Assembly: GCA_000231825.2 (NCBI GenBank)
Contig: JH720378.1
Location: 178,067 to 242,066 of the forward strand
Reading direction: 5' to 3'
Length of the DNA stretch: 64,000 nucleotides
Source of the DNA: Tetrahymena elliotti 4EA
Lineage: Eukaryota; Ciliophora; Oligohymenophorea; Hymenostomatida; Tetrahymenidae
Below the pieces are notes generated by a model that ran no database searches, was not told where the DNA came from, and saw only the letters and a list, made by a program, of their open reading frames with translations. Of this stretch, positions 25,101 through 40,100 are shown one piece after another. The translations under genes were made by a program, and so were the position numbers. Position 1 is the first letter of the stretch; the number at the start of each line of letters is the position of its first letter.

Positions 25101-28100
25101 TATTATTTGATTAACTACTTTAGCTATTAATCATTTTAGGAGCCTATAAGCCTTAGTAATTCTAATCGACTGACCATGAATCAGTATTAATTCTTTATTG
25201 AGCTTCATTTATTGATTATTCATCTTTTCTTGAATTTAAATCGTTTTGTTAAAGACCTTCTTTGATCACTTAATTATAGCTAATTTATTAATTAAGAGGT
25301 CTATTTATTAATTCCTGATGTGTTTATTTAGATTAGTGAGAAGGAAGAGATTATTATCTTTATGATTGGTTATCTTAACTAAGCTAATTTTAAATATTTT
25401 TTTATGGTGAGCTGGTTGATCTTAGGCTATTATCTAGAATCTATTAATTTTCAGCATATACAGAAGGTTACTAATTAACTGATCCAGCAGAGTAATACTC
25501 AACAGTTTGGTTATTATTCTAGTTGAAAAGTATTTTTTCTCTGTTTTTAGCATCTTCTGAATTCAAAGGGATAATATATTTTAGTTAATTAACAGAGCTA
25601 TTATCTTAGCTCTAATTAATACTTCCCTACTATTTATTTGGAGGAGAAGATTGATAAGATGAAGAAATTGATTAATTATTTTAATATTAGGGAGCTCCAA
25701 ATGACCCTTCATTAAAAGCGTTAGTAGTTATTTATGGATTAATTACTAGAGATTTATTATTATATGCAGAGGATTGTTTCTAATATGATTTAGGTATGGA
25801 ATAATTTCCTTAAGAAGAATTTTCCCCAAATATATTCTAGCCTTCATCAAGCTTATTTGGGCTCTTAGATCTTCTTAAATCTTATTATTCATTCTTATTT
25901 AAGTCAGAAGGTATATTTATTAAATAGTTTTATTTTGTAATACCCTATTCATCAGTATTAGTGGAGAAATAAGGTTAGTTATATCCTTGAGATTAATAAA
26001 TTTAATTAATTTGCTATTAGTTTACTTTATCAGTTAAATCTTTCTCTTCCTAAGAACTTGTAGCTTATTGTAGAGATTTATCTACAATTTCAATAGATTT
26101 ATTATAAGCACTTCTATTTAATGGGTCCTAGACTTAAAATGAAGTACTCAAGTTATTTTAAGATAATCTGTTATCAGGAGATAAATTTGGCCTGGATTAA
26201 TAAGAAAAGGATTGCAGACCTGGAATTTAATTTGAAGTATTACTTTGATTTTCGTTAATTATTTAAGGAGTATTTTTTATTGAGGAATTATTTAACTAAT
26301 TAATATCTTATTGATAATATTATCCAAGGAGAGGTTATCTATTTTAAAATTAGTTTTAAGAATTATCTTATTCTACTTTTTTGTCTAAATTTTAAATAGG
26401 TTAATTTATTCCTTATGCTTGACCTGTATTTCTATCCTAATACCTATTATTCTAACTTATTTAATCTGTTAGATCTTCTCTCTTTTCATATGAATTTGTA
26501 ACTTATTATGTAGATTTATCTTCAACTGATTTATTATAAGCACTTCTATTTAATGGATCTTATGCTTAAAATGATGTACTCAAGTTATTTTATGATTACC
26601 TATAGTCAGGAGATAAATTTGGCCTTGATTAATTAGAAAAGGATTACAGTCCTGGAATTTAATTTGAAGCATTACTTTAATTATCATTTACTATTTAAGG
26701 AGTATTTTTTATTGAAAGATTGTTTAACTAGTTAATCTCTTATTGGTAATCTTATCCAGGAATACTTTATCTTACTTAAAATTAGTTTTAAGAAATATCT
26801 TATTCTACAACTTTGTCTAAATGGTAAGGACCAAAGCTTATTCCTTATGTTTGAGCTGTATTTCTATCCTAATACCTATTACTCTAATTATAGATTTAAC
26901 TAATTTGCTATTAATCTATTTAACCAGCTAAGTCTTTCTTTTCCTAAGAACTTGTAACTTATTGTATAGATTTATCTAAAATTTCAATAGATTTATTATA
27001 AGCACTTCTATTTAATGGGTCCTATACTTAAAATGATGTACTCTTGTTATTTTAAGATTATCTATAATCAGGAGATAAATTTGGTCTTGATTAATTAGAA
27101 AATGATTGTTGTCCAGGAATTTAATTTGAAGTATTACTTTAATTTTCGCTAATTATTTAAGGAGTATTTTTTATTGAGGAATTGTTTAACTAATTAATAT
27201 CTTATTGATAATATTACTCAGGAATGTTTTATTTATTTTAAATTTAGCTTTAAGAATTATCTTATTCTACAACTTTATCTAAATTTTAAAGAGCTATGTT
27301 TATTCCTTATGATTGAGTTCTATCCTAATACCTGTTATTCTCATAAACATTTTTTCCTTCTTCAGTTAATGACTTAATATTTGTTTAATAGGATTAAGGA
27401 TAAGTCATTTAGTTTATCCTTTATTCCCCAGGTATACTTTATCCAGATTACTTATAAGTTTATTCATATTTCGTTTACAAATTTGGATTATTTATCTCTT
27501 ATTGATTGTAATATTCACTGTAAGAGTTATTTATTCCCTTTGAATATTACTATGAACTTAAATTTTATAAATTATCACTTTAATATTAGCTCACTTAATT
27601 AGCCTATTTTTCAAGAATTTAAGGATTTATTTGTTACTTTTATTTTGGGTCTAAGTTATTTTCTTAAGCATTTTATTATTAGAAAATTGTATACTTAATT
27701 TACTCCTCAAGATTTTAGAGCTAATTTTACTCTCCAATAGCTTATTTTTGATTAGTTGTTAAATCAAATTGGTTTAATGGAGGATAGTTGCTTAAGTGCA
27801 CAGTTTCTTACTTAGATGTAATATTTTTATCATATGATGGAATGATTGCTTAATTAGATACATAATAGTCTTTCTATTACTATTTATCTTATATTTAATT
27901 CTATACTTAATTTAAATTTGGAGATTAAACAAATGCTTCCCTATTTCCAGGCTTTGATTAGCTAATGTAATTTTAGTTTTATTTTTCAAGTTAATTTATA
28001 TAATCTTCTTGAGATTAACTTTGTAAATTTTCTCTTGCTTAAAAACTAACATCTGTAGATTTTTATAATTAACTTTAACCTTATGGTTTGCAATCTATTT

Positions 28101-31100
28101 CTAAGTAAGGAGAACGACCTTATTACTATTAGGAATATTGTGATTACTAATTATTTTATAGTTATTGGTTTTACTTTGATAAATCAGGTTTAGTAATATC
28201 TAATTCATATGATTAATTATTCAATCCATAATTTTACTATTGTTATTAAACTCTATATTTCTCTTATGATAAGTTAACGCTTTCAGGTTATTACTGTTCA
28301 AATGAGTATTATTTAGTTTTTTCTTTCAAATACTAATTTTCTTAATTTTAAGATTGGTTTTCTTCATAAAGAATTTCATATTCTCCAGATTAATTATTTT
28401 ATTTTTTTTCTTCTTCTTGACGTTGAGGAATAATTTTTCTAAATGATTCATCTTAACTTTATCTTGATAGTTGCTCAGAACTTTTTTCATTTAGAATGTC
28501 TGTAACAGGCATCTCCATTTTCTTTGGAATATAATATCCTTAATACTATGATGATGAAGATTATTAACCATAAGGTAAATTTGAAATATTTTTATCCTTC
28601 TATTCACTTTAGTTACTAAGATTTATCCCTTAAACCTATTACTCCTTCTTTTCAAACTAGTTTCTACTATCTCTTAAGCTTTATTAAGAATAATTATCAT
28701 CCATTCTTGGAGATTTAATATTGGAACTTCTCACGGCATTAGAAGAATAAGGATATTTATCAATCGATTCACTAACCTGAACTGAGTAATTAAATGGAAT
28801 TTAATCTTACTTATTTCCACTAATGTAAAGTTATGACTATTTATCAGTGTAAAGATCATCTTTTTGCTAAATTTTATTTCCTCTACTTTAATCATTAGAG
28901 TTCTGTCTTGACTAATATTTTTGATAGGTCTACTATCCAGAGAAAGGATTTGAATTAAATTAACTTTATGAATCAACTGAATATGGTTCTATTATCTTAT
29001 TCTATTGAGATGAAACTTACATATTATGTGGGCTTTCGGTTTTATGAGAAGCACTAAATTCATATTATTCTTAGCTTTTGAAAGAAGATTAAATAGGGTT
29101 TTCCCTGCTTTTTTAACTTTAGAAATAAGGTACTTAACGTTTTTGTTATAGATCGCCTTCAATTTACTATTATTGTTGATCGAAGAACAAAGGAGATGTT
29201 GGTAGTAGAGTTTGTTATGAAAAAGGATTGTATTACTATCTTTATTAAGTAAAATTGCCTTAAGAATTACTTAAAGGAGAGAGTATTGGTTAGAATGAAG
29301 GAAGATTTGATGGGAGATTAAATTGAGTACCTTATTAGAAATCAAATTACATATCATTAATAGATTTTGTGTTATTTGAGAAAAGGCCACTAACATTTGG
29401 AGATATCTTTGTTTTAGTAGTCATAGATTATATTTGTTATTAGTTTTATTGTTATTACTAATCAATACTCTAATTATAATTTGATTCATAGCTTTTTGTT
29501 GGGTCAAACTTGCCTTAATTGCTAGAGTAAAAGTTATTTTTAGCTTAATTGTTATTTTAACTTTGATAAGTAAAATCAGAATTTGAAAAAGAGGGAGGCC
29601 TTTGCTGGTTTTTAACTTCATTAAAGTCATTATCCACTGCATAAGGAGGTTATACTTAACTCTTAGTTTGAGAGCTAGAAAGATATTCTTAGCTTTACCT
29701 ACGAGAACTACTTCCTAGATTTTTTTCTGAGTTAAGCTTTTTACCACTAAATTATCCTGGCTTCTATTAAGGGGATTGCAAATACTCTGGTAAATTAGAG
29801 AAATTAGGACGAGGAATCTCTTCAGTCTATAAAATTGGATTAGAGAATTTTCTTTAATTCTACTAAATTTATTTGGATTCAGAACTATTTTTGTAAGCAA
29901 GATTTGGTATATTTGAATATGAATTATTATATGTAGTTTAAAATCTTTAATCTTGTTATGAAGGAATGTTAGATTAGAATTATTCGGAAATATTAAAAGA
30001 AGAAGTTTACTAATTTTTGTTATTAGATTCTGATTTAACTAATTCTTCTTAGCTCTATCTGCGAGAAACATTCACAGGGGAGATGTAACCTTTCTTTTGG
30101 ATTGTTTGAGATAATACATTTCCTTCACTTGATTACCTACTTCTTTGTGCATATGTTGGTTACTAATACATTTAGTTTTAGATAAGGTTGTTATCTTAAT
30201 TTACTTAAGGACTATCTTCATTTTAAGGTTTGTTATTATCGAAATTTTAGCTCTATCTTAGATTTTAGAGTTATTTTTAGATAATCTATCTAGAATTTTT
30301 AGATTCATTAGATGATAGTGTTTGATAGTAAATAGGACTGCTACTTCCTTATTCTTGTGAAGATTCTTTCTTTTGAATTAAATCTGGTATTCTATCTTAA
30401 GATTACCTTAAAGATTACTATTTTTAATGCATTTTTTAATATTATTCAAATGCTATAGGAGGATTTTCTTAGCTTTAAGCAGCTAAATTAGGCTTATTGT
30501 AAGGTGAAATATCAAAAGAACTGGCTCTTTAAGATGCATAAATATTGCTGGATGCAAGTTAATTAAATGTTTGTGACTATGAAAGTTATCCTTAACTTTA
30601 GTGACTTGAGTGTACATTCGGTATCAAATTTAAATTTCCTTATAAATTGCTCTAGCTTAATTTCTTTTTCTAAAAATTATAAATATCCTTTTCTCCATCA
30701 AATGATTCAGCATTTTTCTAAGCAGAACCTTAAAAGTTTATAGGATTAATTCCAGTTATTAACTGTATAGGACTTTGAATGTTATACAAAGGATTTGCAA
30801 ACAATTCCTATTGATTTTATTCGCCAGATAATTGAATTTAATTTCCATCTTAGCTTACTCCTTTTTTCAATGAAGAATATATATTTGAAGACCTCATTTA
30901 ACTACGGGAGCTTAATGGTTAATTAATTTGGCTAATAGGAGTATTTGAACTTTTCATATTAGGATTTATATGAGGTGAATGAGGGGGAGATTAAAAGCTT
31001 CCTACCTTTTTATAGAGGGTTTTATTAGGAGATTTAATAAATTCTTCCTATGATTTTTTAATTGATTAATTAAGAGGAACAGTTTATACATCTTCTCTAA

Positions 31101-34100
31101 TTACTACACTAGAATATTCTTTATCTGGTAGATGTTTACTAGCACTTGCTCCTATAGATGGATCTACTTATTTTGCTAGATTTTAAGAGCGAGGAGTATG
31201 TACTGGAGAAACAGACTATCTTGATTATCTTTAACTTTCTTAAATGAAATCATCTTTTAAATTTTTAGAAGAACCAATTAATGCTTCTCTAATACTACTT
31301 TGTTAAATTTGGCTATTCTAAATATTATATCTCTCAGAACTAATTTACTATGACTATTAGAAAGTATCTTATGATTTATTTAATTATTTACTACTACTAG
31401 GTCTAAAATTTGTTGTTTAATCTTCTTGTAAATTAAATTAGCTTTAATTTGTTTGGTTTAACTATTATTTAAAATCTTCAGGTGAATGGCTAACTCTCTC
31501 ATTATTTGAAGGAGATTTTTGTGATTAATTACCTACTCTTTGAGGAGTTTCTACATTCTATTAAGAGATATGCTTATTAGGTGATTCTCTTGATGCTTAG
31601 CTCACATACTAATTAGAAATTGATTATTATCCTTATTATTTTTAAATAGGAGATTCTTAATAATTATTATCTTGTTGTTAAATTTCAGCCTAATAACTTT
31701 TTTTATTTAACTCTTAAGATTTACTAAATTATTCAGAGGAGGGTTAGCTGATTTTTTATGATTTAATCACTCTCTCTTGTTGATCTTATTCTTAGTAGGA
31801 GTAAGGAGATGAAACATTTCTCTATTTTATAGCTTCTTATTACTCTTATCCTTTTGGATATTATTCTTAACTGGAGTAAGGAGATTAAACATTTCTCTTT
31901 TTTATAGCTTCTTATTACTCTTATGAATAATATTGTATATTTTAGTTAGTGACTTAAGGAGATAATTAAGCTTTAGCATCACCTTATTATTACCAAGGTT
32001 CACTTTTATATGAATGATACTATTATTAATTTGATTCTTAAGGTTACCCAACACTTTAGTTTAAATTATCAGTAGTATAAGGAGAAACTTGGTTCTTCAA
32101 TAAAGAATTTGGTTACTCTTGTTCAAAAGGTTAATTTAAGTTACCATAATAAGGAGAGTTGGTTATTTATTAGTTTACAGAGAATTATCCTGTACCTTAT
32201 TATTATTTTTACTAAATTGATTGTTCTGACTACCTAGTTTAGGGACTTTAATATTTTTCATTACTTTGTGAGCTAATTAAACCTTCTTGAGCAGATGATT
32301 AATTTTATGGTGAAATTGTGTTTGAGGATTTTTGTTAAATACCCTTCTATGATTTAGAAGGAGATAAGTTAATTTGAGATTATTGAGTTTATTAATTTTA
32401 TAAATTAGAACTTTCTTCATTCTATTAATTATTTAAAAATCGTTGTTGAGCTTCTGATTCTATTTCATTTCTAAAGTTTTAAGATAATTTTTAGATGTTA
32501 GGAGACTACTCATTCTATCTTTAAATAGTTGAGTTTTATTCAACTTATGATTAAGGGCTCTACTATAAGTTATAAGGTTGTTGTTTATTTATCACTCTCT
32601 CAAATTAATTTTGGTTATCCTCATTCTATGTTTAACTTGTTGAATTTTATTCATGTTATGATTAAGGGCTCTTCTCTAAATTATAAGGTTGCTGCTTATT
32701 TATCGCTCTCTCAATTTAATTTTAGATATCCTCATTTTTTTTAGGTGTTTCATTTCCACCTTCATACGTGTATAGTTTTTAATTATTTTATGGAATACTA
32801 TTCTTTGATACAGGGCTTTTGTGTAAAGAATGAGATTATTTTTCATTCGATTATTTATTAACTGGTTGAATATCATAATATAAATTATCATCAGACTCAT
32901 CTACTTGCTAATCTTGCTAATCCAATTAGTTTGATTTTTCTTGATTATTTATCATTTAACCTTTGCTATTGTTAATTTGAGAGATATTTAAATTTTCTTA
33001 AGCATTTGATTCATTTTAAGGTGTAATTGTGTTTGAGGATTTTTGTTAAATACCCTTCTATGTTTTAGAAGGAGATAAGTTAATTTGAGATTATTAATTT
33101 TATAAATTAGAATTTTCTTCATTTGATTAATTATTTAAAAATCCATGTTAAGCTTAAGATTCTATTTCATTTCTAAAGTTTTAAGGTAATTTTTAGATGT
33201 CAGTAGACTACTAATCCTATCTTTAATAAGCTGAGTTTTATTCATTTTATTATTAAGGACTCTTCTACAAGTTATAAGGTTATTGCTTATTTATCACTCT
33301 CTCAAATTAATTTTGGCTATCCTCATTCTATCTTTAACTTGTTGAATTTTATTCATGTTATGATTAAGGACTCTTCTATAAGTTATAAGGTTGCTGCTTA
33401 TTTATCACTCTCTCAATTTAATTTTAGATATCCTCATTTTTTTTAGGTGTTTCATTTCCACCTTCATATGCTTATTGTTTTTAATTATTTTCTGGGATTT
33501 TATTCACTGATTCAGGGCTTTTACTTAAAGAATGAGATAATTTTTCATTTGATTATTTATTAACTGGTTGATTATCATAATATAAATTATCATCAGACTC
33601 ATCTGCTTGCTAATCTTGCTAATCCAATTAGTTTGATTTTTCTTGATTATATGTCATTTAACCTTTGCTTTCTTTTGAAGGAGATTGTTGATTTAGACTT
33701 ACAGAGGTCTAGTTTTTATCTTATTATAGGTTTTTAGAAGATTATTATTTAAAGATTTATCTTTCTTACTAAAATTATTCATCTTCTTTATATCTTACAT
33801 CCTAACCTTCAACTTATTGATAGGCACGTTCTTAATTATTTTATGTTTATGTTTAATTTTAACTACTAATTTATTATTCTCTTACTGAAGGACTTTTTTA
33901 TAAAGATTAGCTACTTTAGTTTTATAAACTAACTACATTAGGAGATAATTCTTATGATTTTAAGTTAAGTTAATTTTATACTGGACTTTAATATTGCTAC
34001 TCAAAAGATTGTTAATGATGTTACTAAGACACATTGCTTTTTTATGAGCTGCTTAAATTTTTATCTGTATTACTTTAAATTTGTTGCATACCAATATTAT

Positions 34101-37100
34101 TATTATCAAAATGTTTTGGAGATATATTTTATTTGCTGTGTGGACTGATAGTTTACTGTTATTACTAATTCATACTTTATGAGGAATAGATTTATGGGCT
34201 GCCAAAACTCTTTTAATTATCTTAAATCTATTAATAATTTTATTGTTATTATCTTTCTTCATTGTATGGGCTTAAGCCTTACTATTTTTGTTAGAAATTA
34301 CTACTGATTGGTGATTAATTGATATCATTTTATATTATATTCTATCTTTGAGATGATGAGCTTAAGTTATTTTCTTATTGTAATTGTTAATCAGAGTAAA
34401 TATCTTATTGAAAAGAAGCTTAAGCTCTTTAAGAGCTCTAAGAATAAACTTGTTGTTATTAGTAATTATCTTCATTTTAATTAGATTTTTTGTCATTTTA
34501 ATCATTCAAATTAGACATCTTATTTGAGCTTTATTTCTAGCGATTAGGTGAGGAATTTACAGATGCAGAATAATATTAGTTGTCATTTGAATTATTGTTA
34601 TCTTTTAATTCAACAAATTGATGTTGTTATTCTGGAGTAAAATGTTACTTTTATGATAATTGCATTTCTCCTTAATTAGATTACTACCTTTATTAACCTT
34701 CTAAAACTGCAGAAGTTAATTAATTCGTTTAATGACTTATGTATGGAGTATTGCTTAGATTTTATGAATATTCTTAATCATATCCTGGAGAATTAAACTT
34801 TTATAATGAAGGATTGAATGACTATTAGTAAGGACTTTACTATGTAATATTGAATTAGCTCTAAGATTAATCATTTAATTAAACTTTTCTTTATTCAGAT
34901 TAAGGACTTTAAAATTAGGAGTCACCTTATTATAATTAATAATTTGCTTCAGAGGGAGGTCTAGATTTTTAGGAGTATGAAATATCAGCTTCATTATTTT
35001 TTGCTATTCTTTAAGGAGATAATTCTTATTAACTATGTTTTCTAGAGTCATGTTAGTGTTAAGAACGTGAAGGTGATTACTAATTATATTCTTGATTTTA
35101 TACACTTCTTCTTAAGTCACTTGATTACAGATTTTCATTTTGCTTTAAGTTCTAATCAGTATAATTAATGGGTGATTATTAACCTGATTATTATCCTTTC
35201 TTTTGTAAATACTAAGATGATTCTTAATCCTTCTCCTAACTCTAGTAAATAGATTCATTATTTTGCTATTGTGAAATATTTTTAGGAGAGGTATCTCTAT
35301 AGGATGAATTCTGCTAGAGAGATTTTTTTGATAATTCATACTATGGTGTCTAATATTATTATTGATGTTAGCTTCCTTACTTTTATAATTCATATTACTA
35401 TTCCTCATTTTATTATTAATTTGCTTGAGATAATTTCTAATCCTAAACTTAGTAAATAGATTCATTATTTTGTGATTGTGAAATATTTTTAGGAGAGGTA
35501 TCCCTTTTGGATGAATTTTGTTAAAGAGATTTTTTTGATAATTCTGATTGTGGTGTCTAATATTATGATTGAAGTTAGCTTCCTTACTTTTATAATTCAT
35601 ATTATTCATCACCCTATTCTTAATTTGCATCTTAATCCTTCTACTAACTTTAGTAAACAGATTAATTACTTTGTGATTAAGAAATATTTTTAGGAGAAGT
35701 ATCTCTTTTGGATGAATTTTGTTAAAGAGATTTTTTTGATACATCTGACTGTGGTGTCTCATATTATGATTGATGTTAGCTTCCTTACTTTTATAATTCA
35801 TACTATTCCTCATCTTATTCTTAATTTGCCTGAATCATATTATCTTACTTTTTATTAGAGGAATATTATTATGGTTAATTACTATATTTACTATCTGATA
35901 AGTTTTCATTCTATCTCTAAATAGAGGTTTATTTTTCTTAATTGAAATCTTAGTTTTATCCTTGATCAATAAATTAAGAACCATCCTTATTTTGATTAAA
36001 TGGAGATGATCTTTAGATGTTTTGATTTATATTTTCTTAGATTTTTTCAAATTACCGACTTGATTCTCTATCAAGGTTATTCTAAACATACTATTGTTAC
36101 TATTGACTTTAGCTTTATATTTAACTTTTTTCAGAAACTCTAGGAGAAGGTGAATGCTAACTCTATGATTAATTGTGAGAAGCGCTTCTCTAATTCTAAA
36201 TATTAATTGTTTGGAAATTTTCTGAGGAATTTTAAATTGCAAAGTTTTTCTCTGAATCAGGAATTTAGTGATAATTAGAATTATCTTACTGAGATAAAAT
36301 TTAAGAACTACCTGTATTCAAATTTTGAGAAGAAGGATGATTTTACTAATCTTTAATAATAGTTTAATCAATTCCTTGATTTGTATTTTAATTTGGTTGT
36401 TATGTCTAATGAATTGAACTTTATCTTTCTTAACTTTAACTTTAATATTGACTTTTATCTCTGTTAGGTGAATCTAATTATTAAGGCTACTCATTTTAAT
36501 CATAAAACACTTAACCTTAATTATCCATATATTAACTTTTTGGAGATCTAATACTTTAGTCTTTTCTTTCAGCTGATTACTATTATTAGTCTTTATTTAT
36601 CTAATTGCTTGAACTTGAAGCAAGTTTTTATTAATCATATGGATTTTGTATATCATCAAATTAACCTTTATCGTCAGATTATTTAATTTATATATTTTGG
36701 CTCTTAAATTAACTTAGTTCATTATTATTCTAAATTCCAGATTATGATTAGTTAAGTTATCTTTAATTTGGATTAAATTTTTATTAATTATTTGGACTTT
36801 GTATATCTTCAAATTAACTTTTATCATCTGTTTAACTAACTTATATTTTTTAACTATTCAAAATTCCTGATTATGCTTAGTTATGTTATCTTTGATTTGG
36901 ATTAAATTTTTATTATTCGTATTGACTTTGGATATCATCAAGCTAACCTTTATCATCAGATTATTTAATTTACACATTTTTGCTCTTAAATTAACTTGGT
37001 TCATTATGATCCTAAATACCTGATTATGATTAGTTAAGATGTTTTTAATTTGGATAATTATTATCTGATTAACTAATTGATTAATTTATTTTATCATCAG

Positions 37101-40100
37101 AAAATTATGTGTGTTAAGGTTATATCTTTCTTTCATTAATCAACTATTATTCCTTTTGTGATATAATTTGTAGTGATTGAGAATCTCTTATCTTTTATGA
37201 AGAATAAGGGCTTGATTATTATTATATGTTTTATTAATCATAATTTTGTAATTAATTTGAATTATAAAAATCTCTATCAAAATTAAGTTATTCACCTTAA
37301 CTTTAAAATTAACTATTTTCAGGTTATCTTTATGGATATTAATTTTATTTAGTTGAATTGGCAGATTATGTTAATTCTTTTTTTTCTTCATAATATTATT
37401 CTTATGTGTCAGGAGTTTAAAATAATTTAGATTATTCTTAGTACCCATATCTCTAAGCTTGTTCATTATTAAATTGGTTTTAGCTCTATTACATATTAGG
37501 GTTTTATTACAACCTTTGATTTTATGAATAATTTGTAGATGGTTATCTATCAGGAGTTGATTAGTAACTACTTCTATCAATAACACGTATGTTTTCTCCA
37601 ATAAAACTTTAATTTGCTTATTACTCATTGAATTAATTTTGCTTTTCTTCTGAATTTCTTTCTGTAACTTTACCAATGTTTATGTTTTCGAAATCCTCAC
37701 ATACTTCATCAGGAAGTGTTTAGTCAAATTAATTTCTGCTATTAGAATTCTTATCTAAAAGATTACTTTAATTCATAGATTATTCATTTGTATTTTGTTA
37801 ATCAAACTATTACTAAAAAGATATTAGGCGTTAATTGCTTTAGTTGTTGGAGGCTATTGATTATCTAAAAGAGTTATTATTAGAGTATATATTTTATTAG
37901 TCATTAGTTGTTAGTCTAATTTATTCTGGTGATTAACTATAGTTAAGGTTTGATTAGGAGTATTAACAGCTTTCATTAGCACTTAAATTATTTTGTAAAC
38001 CTGGGCTTGTTTAGCTCATAGCTTAAGATCCCTATTTATCTATAGGAGTATTTAATTACGCTTTAAGTTGAGATTCTCCTTAATTTATTTATTTTGTATC
38101 AGGAGAGTAGTAAATACCTTATTGCGAAATTATTTAAGTATTATTAGGATTAAATGTTATTGTGTTGGCAGGAGTTCTCTAAGGTAATTAACTTGAATAT
38201 TAAAGATCAGTTGAATCAATAATATCTTGATTATTTTTATTAAGGTAAAATTCACTTTTCTTTTAACGAGGGGATTGTCTTAGAATTTCTTATTAATTTT
38301 AAATTGAACCTTAATGCATATTTGTTCTCTAAAATGCTTCCCCTTGACTATTTTGCTAGCTTAATTATGAACCTTAATTTATTGCTTACATATTTTAACT
38401 GAATTCATTTGTATTTTTAGGAGATATTATTGTAGAGTAGACTTCCCTAAAACGATTAATAGGAGGTTTTGAATCATTTCCAGACATTTAGAAAGTATTA
38501 TTTTAGCTGATGTATTAGCTGTTATCTTAATTGTTATTATTATTTCCTCTATCTTCATTTGATAAAGAAGATGACCTACTATGCAAATGCTATAAATTTT
38601 TCATTTAGCTTTGCTAATTTCTTTTGGAATAATCATTAGGATTATTTTAGTTCTCATATGAAATAAATGATTCTGCTTAACGAGTAATTTATTTTTCTAT
38701 ATACTCCTGTCTTTACTCGTAAGGGAGAGAAGAAAATTTTTATAATATTTATTAGCTTTCTGGAGAGTTATTTCTAAGTTTTGCTATAAAGTCTCTTGCT
38801 TTTGGATCTATTTGAGCTTGCTCATCACTTTATTTGCTAAAGAAACTTTCAACTTATCTTATTAATTATTTTGGATTAGAAATATTACTATTTGATGAGA
38901 TGTTTGAAGCTTAATGATGAATTTAATCCTTAACTTTATTCAATTATGGATTTATTTTCTAAGGAGTATCTGGCATAAAATTGGCTATTTATTCAAACTC
39001 ATTCAATTAATTTTATTGTTAATTAGGGCTTTAAGGGAGAACTAGTTAAGGTAGATTATCTTTATTTTTTTATTGTTAGAATGTTATTTCAGTATTTTTT
39101 GTTGTATTTTATTTATGGTCTTCATAAACATCTTCATTTTCTGATGTATGCTAAGTATAGGCTTATTGATTTTAAATTTCTTATGAGAATCTAACTGATT
39201 TAGGAGACACTCCTCTACGAGGTGTAGAAGCATCTTTGATGATACCTTATTTTGGAGTAAGAGGTGATCCATCTCTTTTAATTAATCCCTATTGACTAAT
39301 TAAATTTTATGGGTCTTTAACATGACTTTGCTAAACATCTCTTTATTACTTCTATTCTGCTTGGGTGCTTGGAGATTAAGTAAATTACTATTAGGATGGA
39401 GAAGTAGATTAATAATGCATTTAAGGCTCCTTGAATTAATTGTAATTACTATTAGGCCCTCTAACAGATTATAAAGTATCAAGCACATTCTACTATTAGC
39501 TAGATTGTGAAACATGGCTCTAAATACTAGCCTGATGTCCATAATTTTATTAAGAATAATTTGATTTTCCAGAAAGAGGTGGATAATTCTAAGAAATATT
39601 ATGCTACTCTTGAGGTAATTAAGAATTAAGATTTAATTTTTAAAGATTTGGTTGAGAAGAATAACGTATGTTTTAATTTCCCATGTTAAAACCTGTAGGA
39701 TTATGAGAATTGAAATTTGGGTTATTTCCTAATTATTAAATTTATTGGTTGAAGAATTTATTATCTCTTTAAGAATCTATATTAGTCCTATAAGTAGATT
39801 CATACTATGATTAACCATCTACTCCAGATACAACTGGGCTATGTAAATTTCCTTCTTGAAAAGATGCCATCAAAGATTTTGATCTCTTTTATTTTGATAT
39901 ATACTAATCTTATAAACCTATAATTGATGTCTAAAAGGAAATAAGATCATCTTGATGTGAAGCAGCTTATTCTATGCTGATAAGTTTATTCTATTCAATT
40001 TTATTAAGAATTATCTTATTTCTAGCACTAACTAAATCTTAATAGTCTGAGAAAGAACTTTTAGGGTCATTTTCAAATAGAACATTCCTGTATTTAGAAA

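Noticed and set aside
35145..35813. A 222-codon minus-strand standard-code frame with a repeated Lys/Asn-rich sequence.
   Set aside because: It is in a different phase from the giant exon and only mirrors the underlying DNA repeat. It is interrupted on both sides in either code.
22977..39710. Long plus-strand frames antisense to the giant gene, rich in Phe, Leu, Ile and Tyr.
   Set aside because: The plus-strand frame contains TGA (for example at 25524, 39711 and 39750), while the minus frame has none. The minus product has protein-like composition, in-frame repeats and clean splice joins to a MORN domain.
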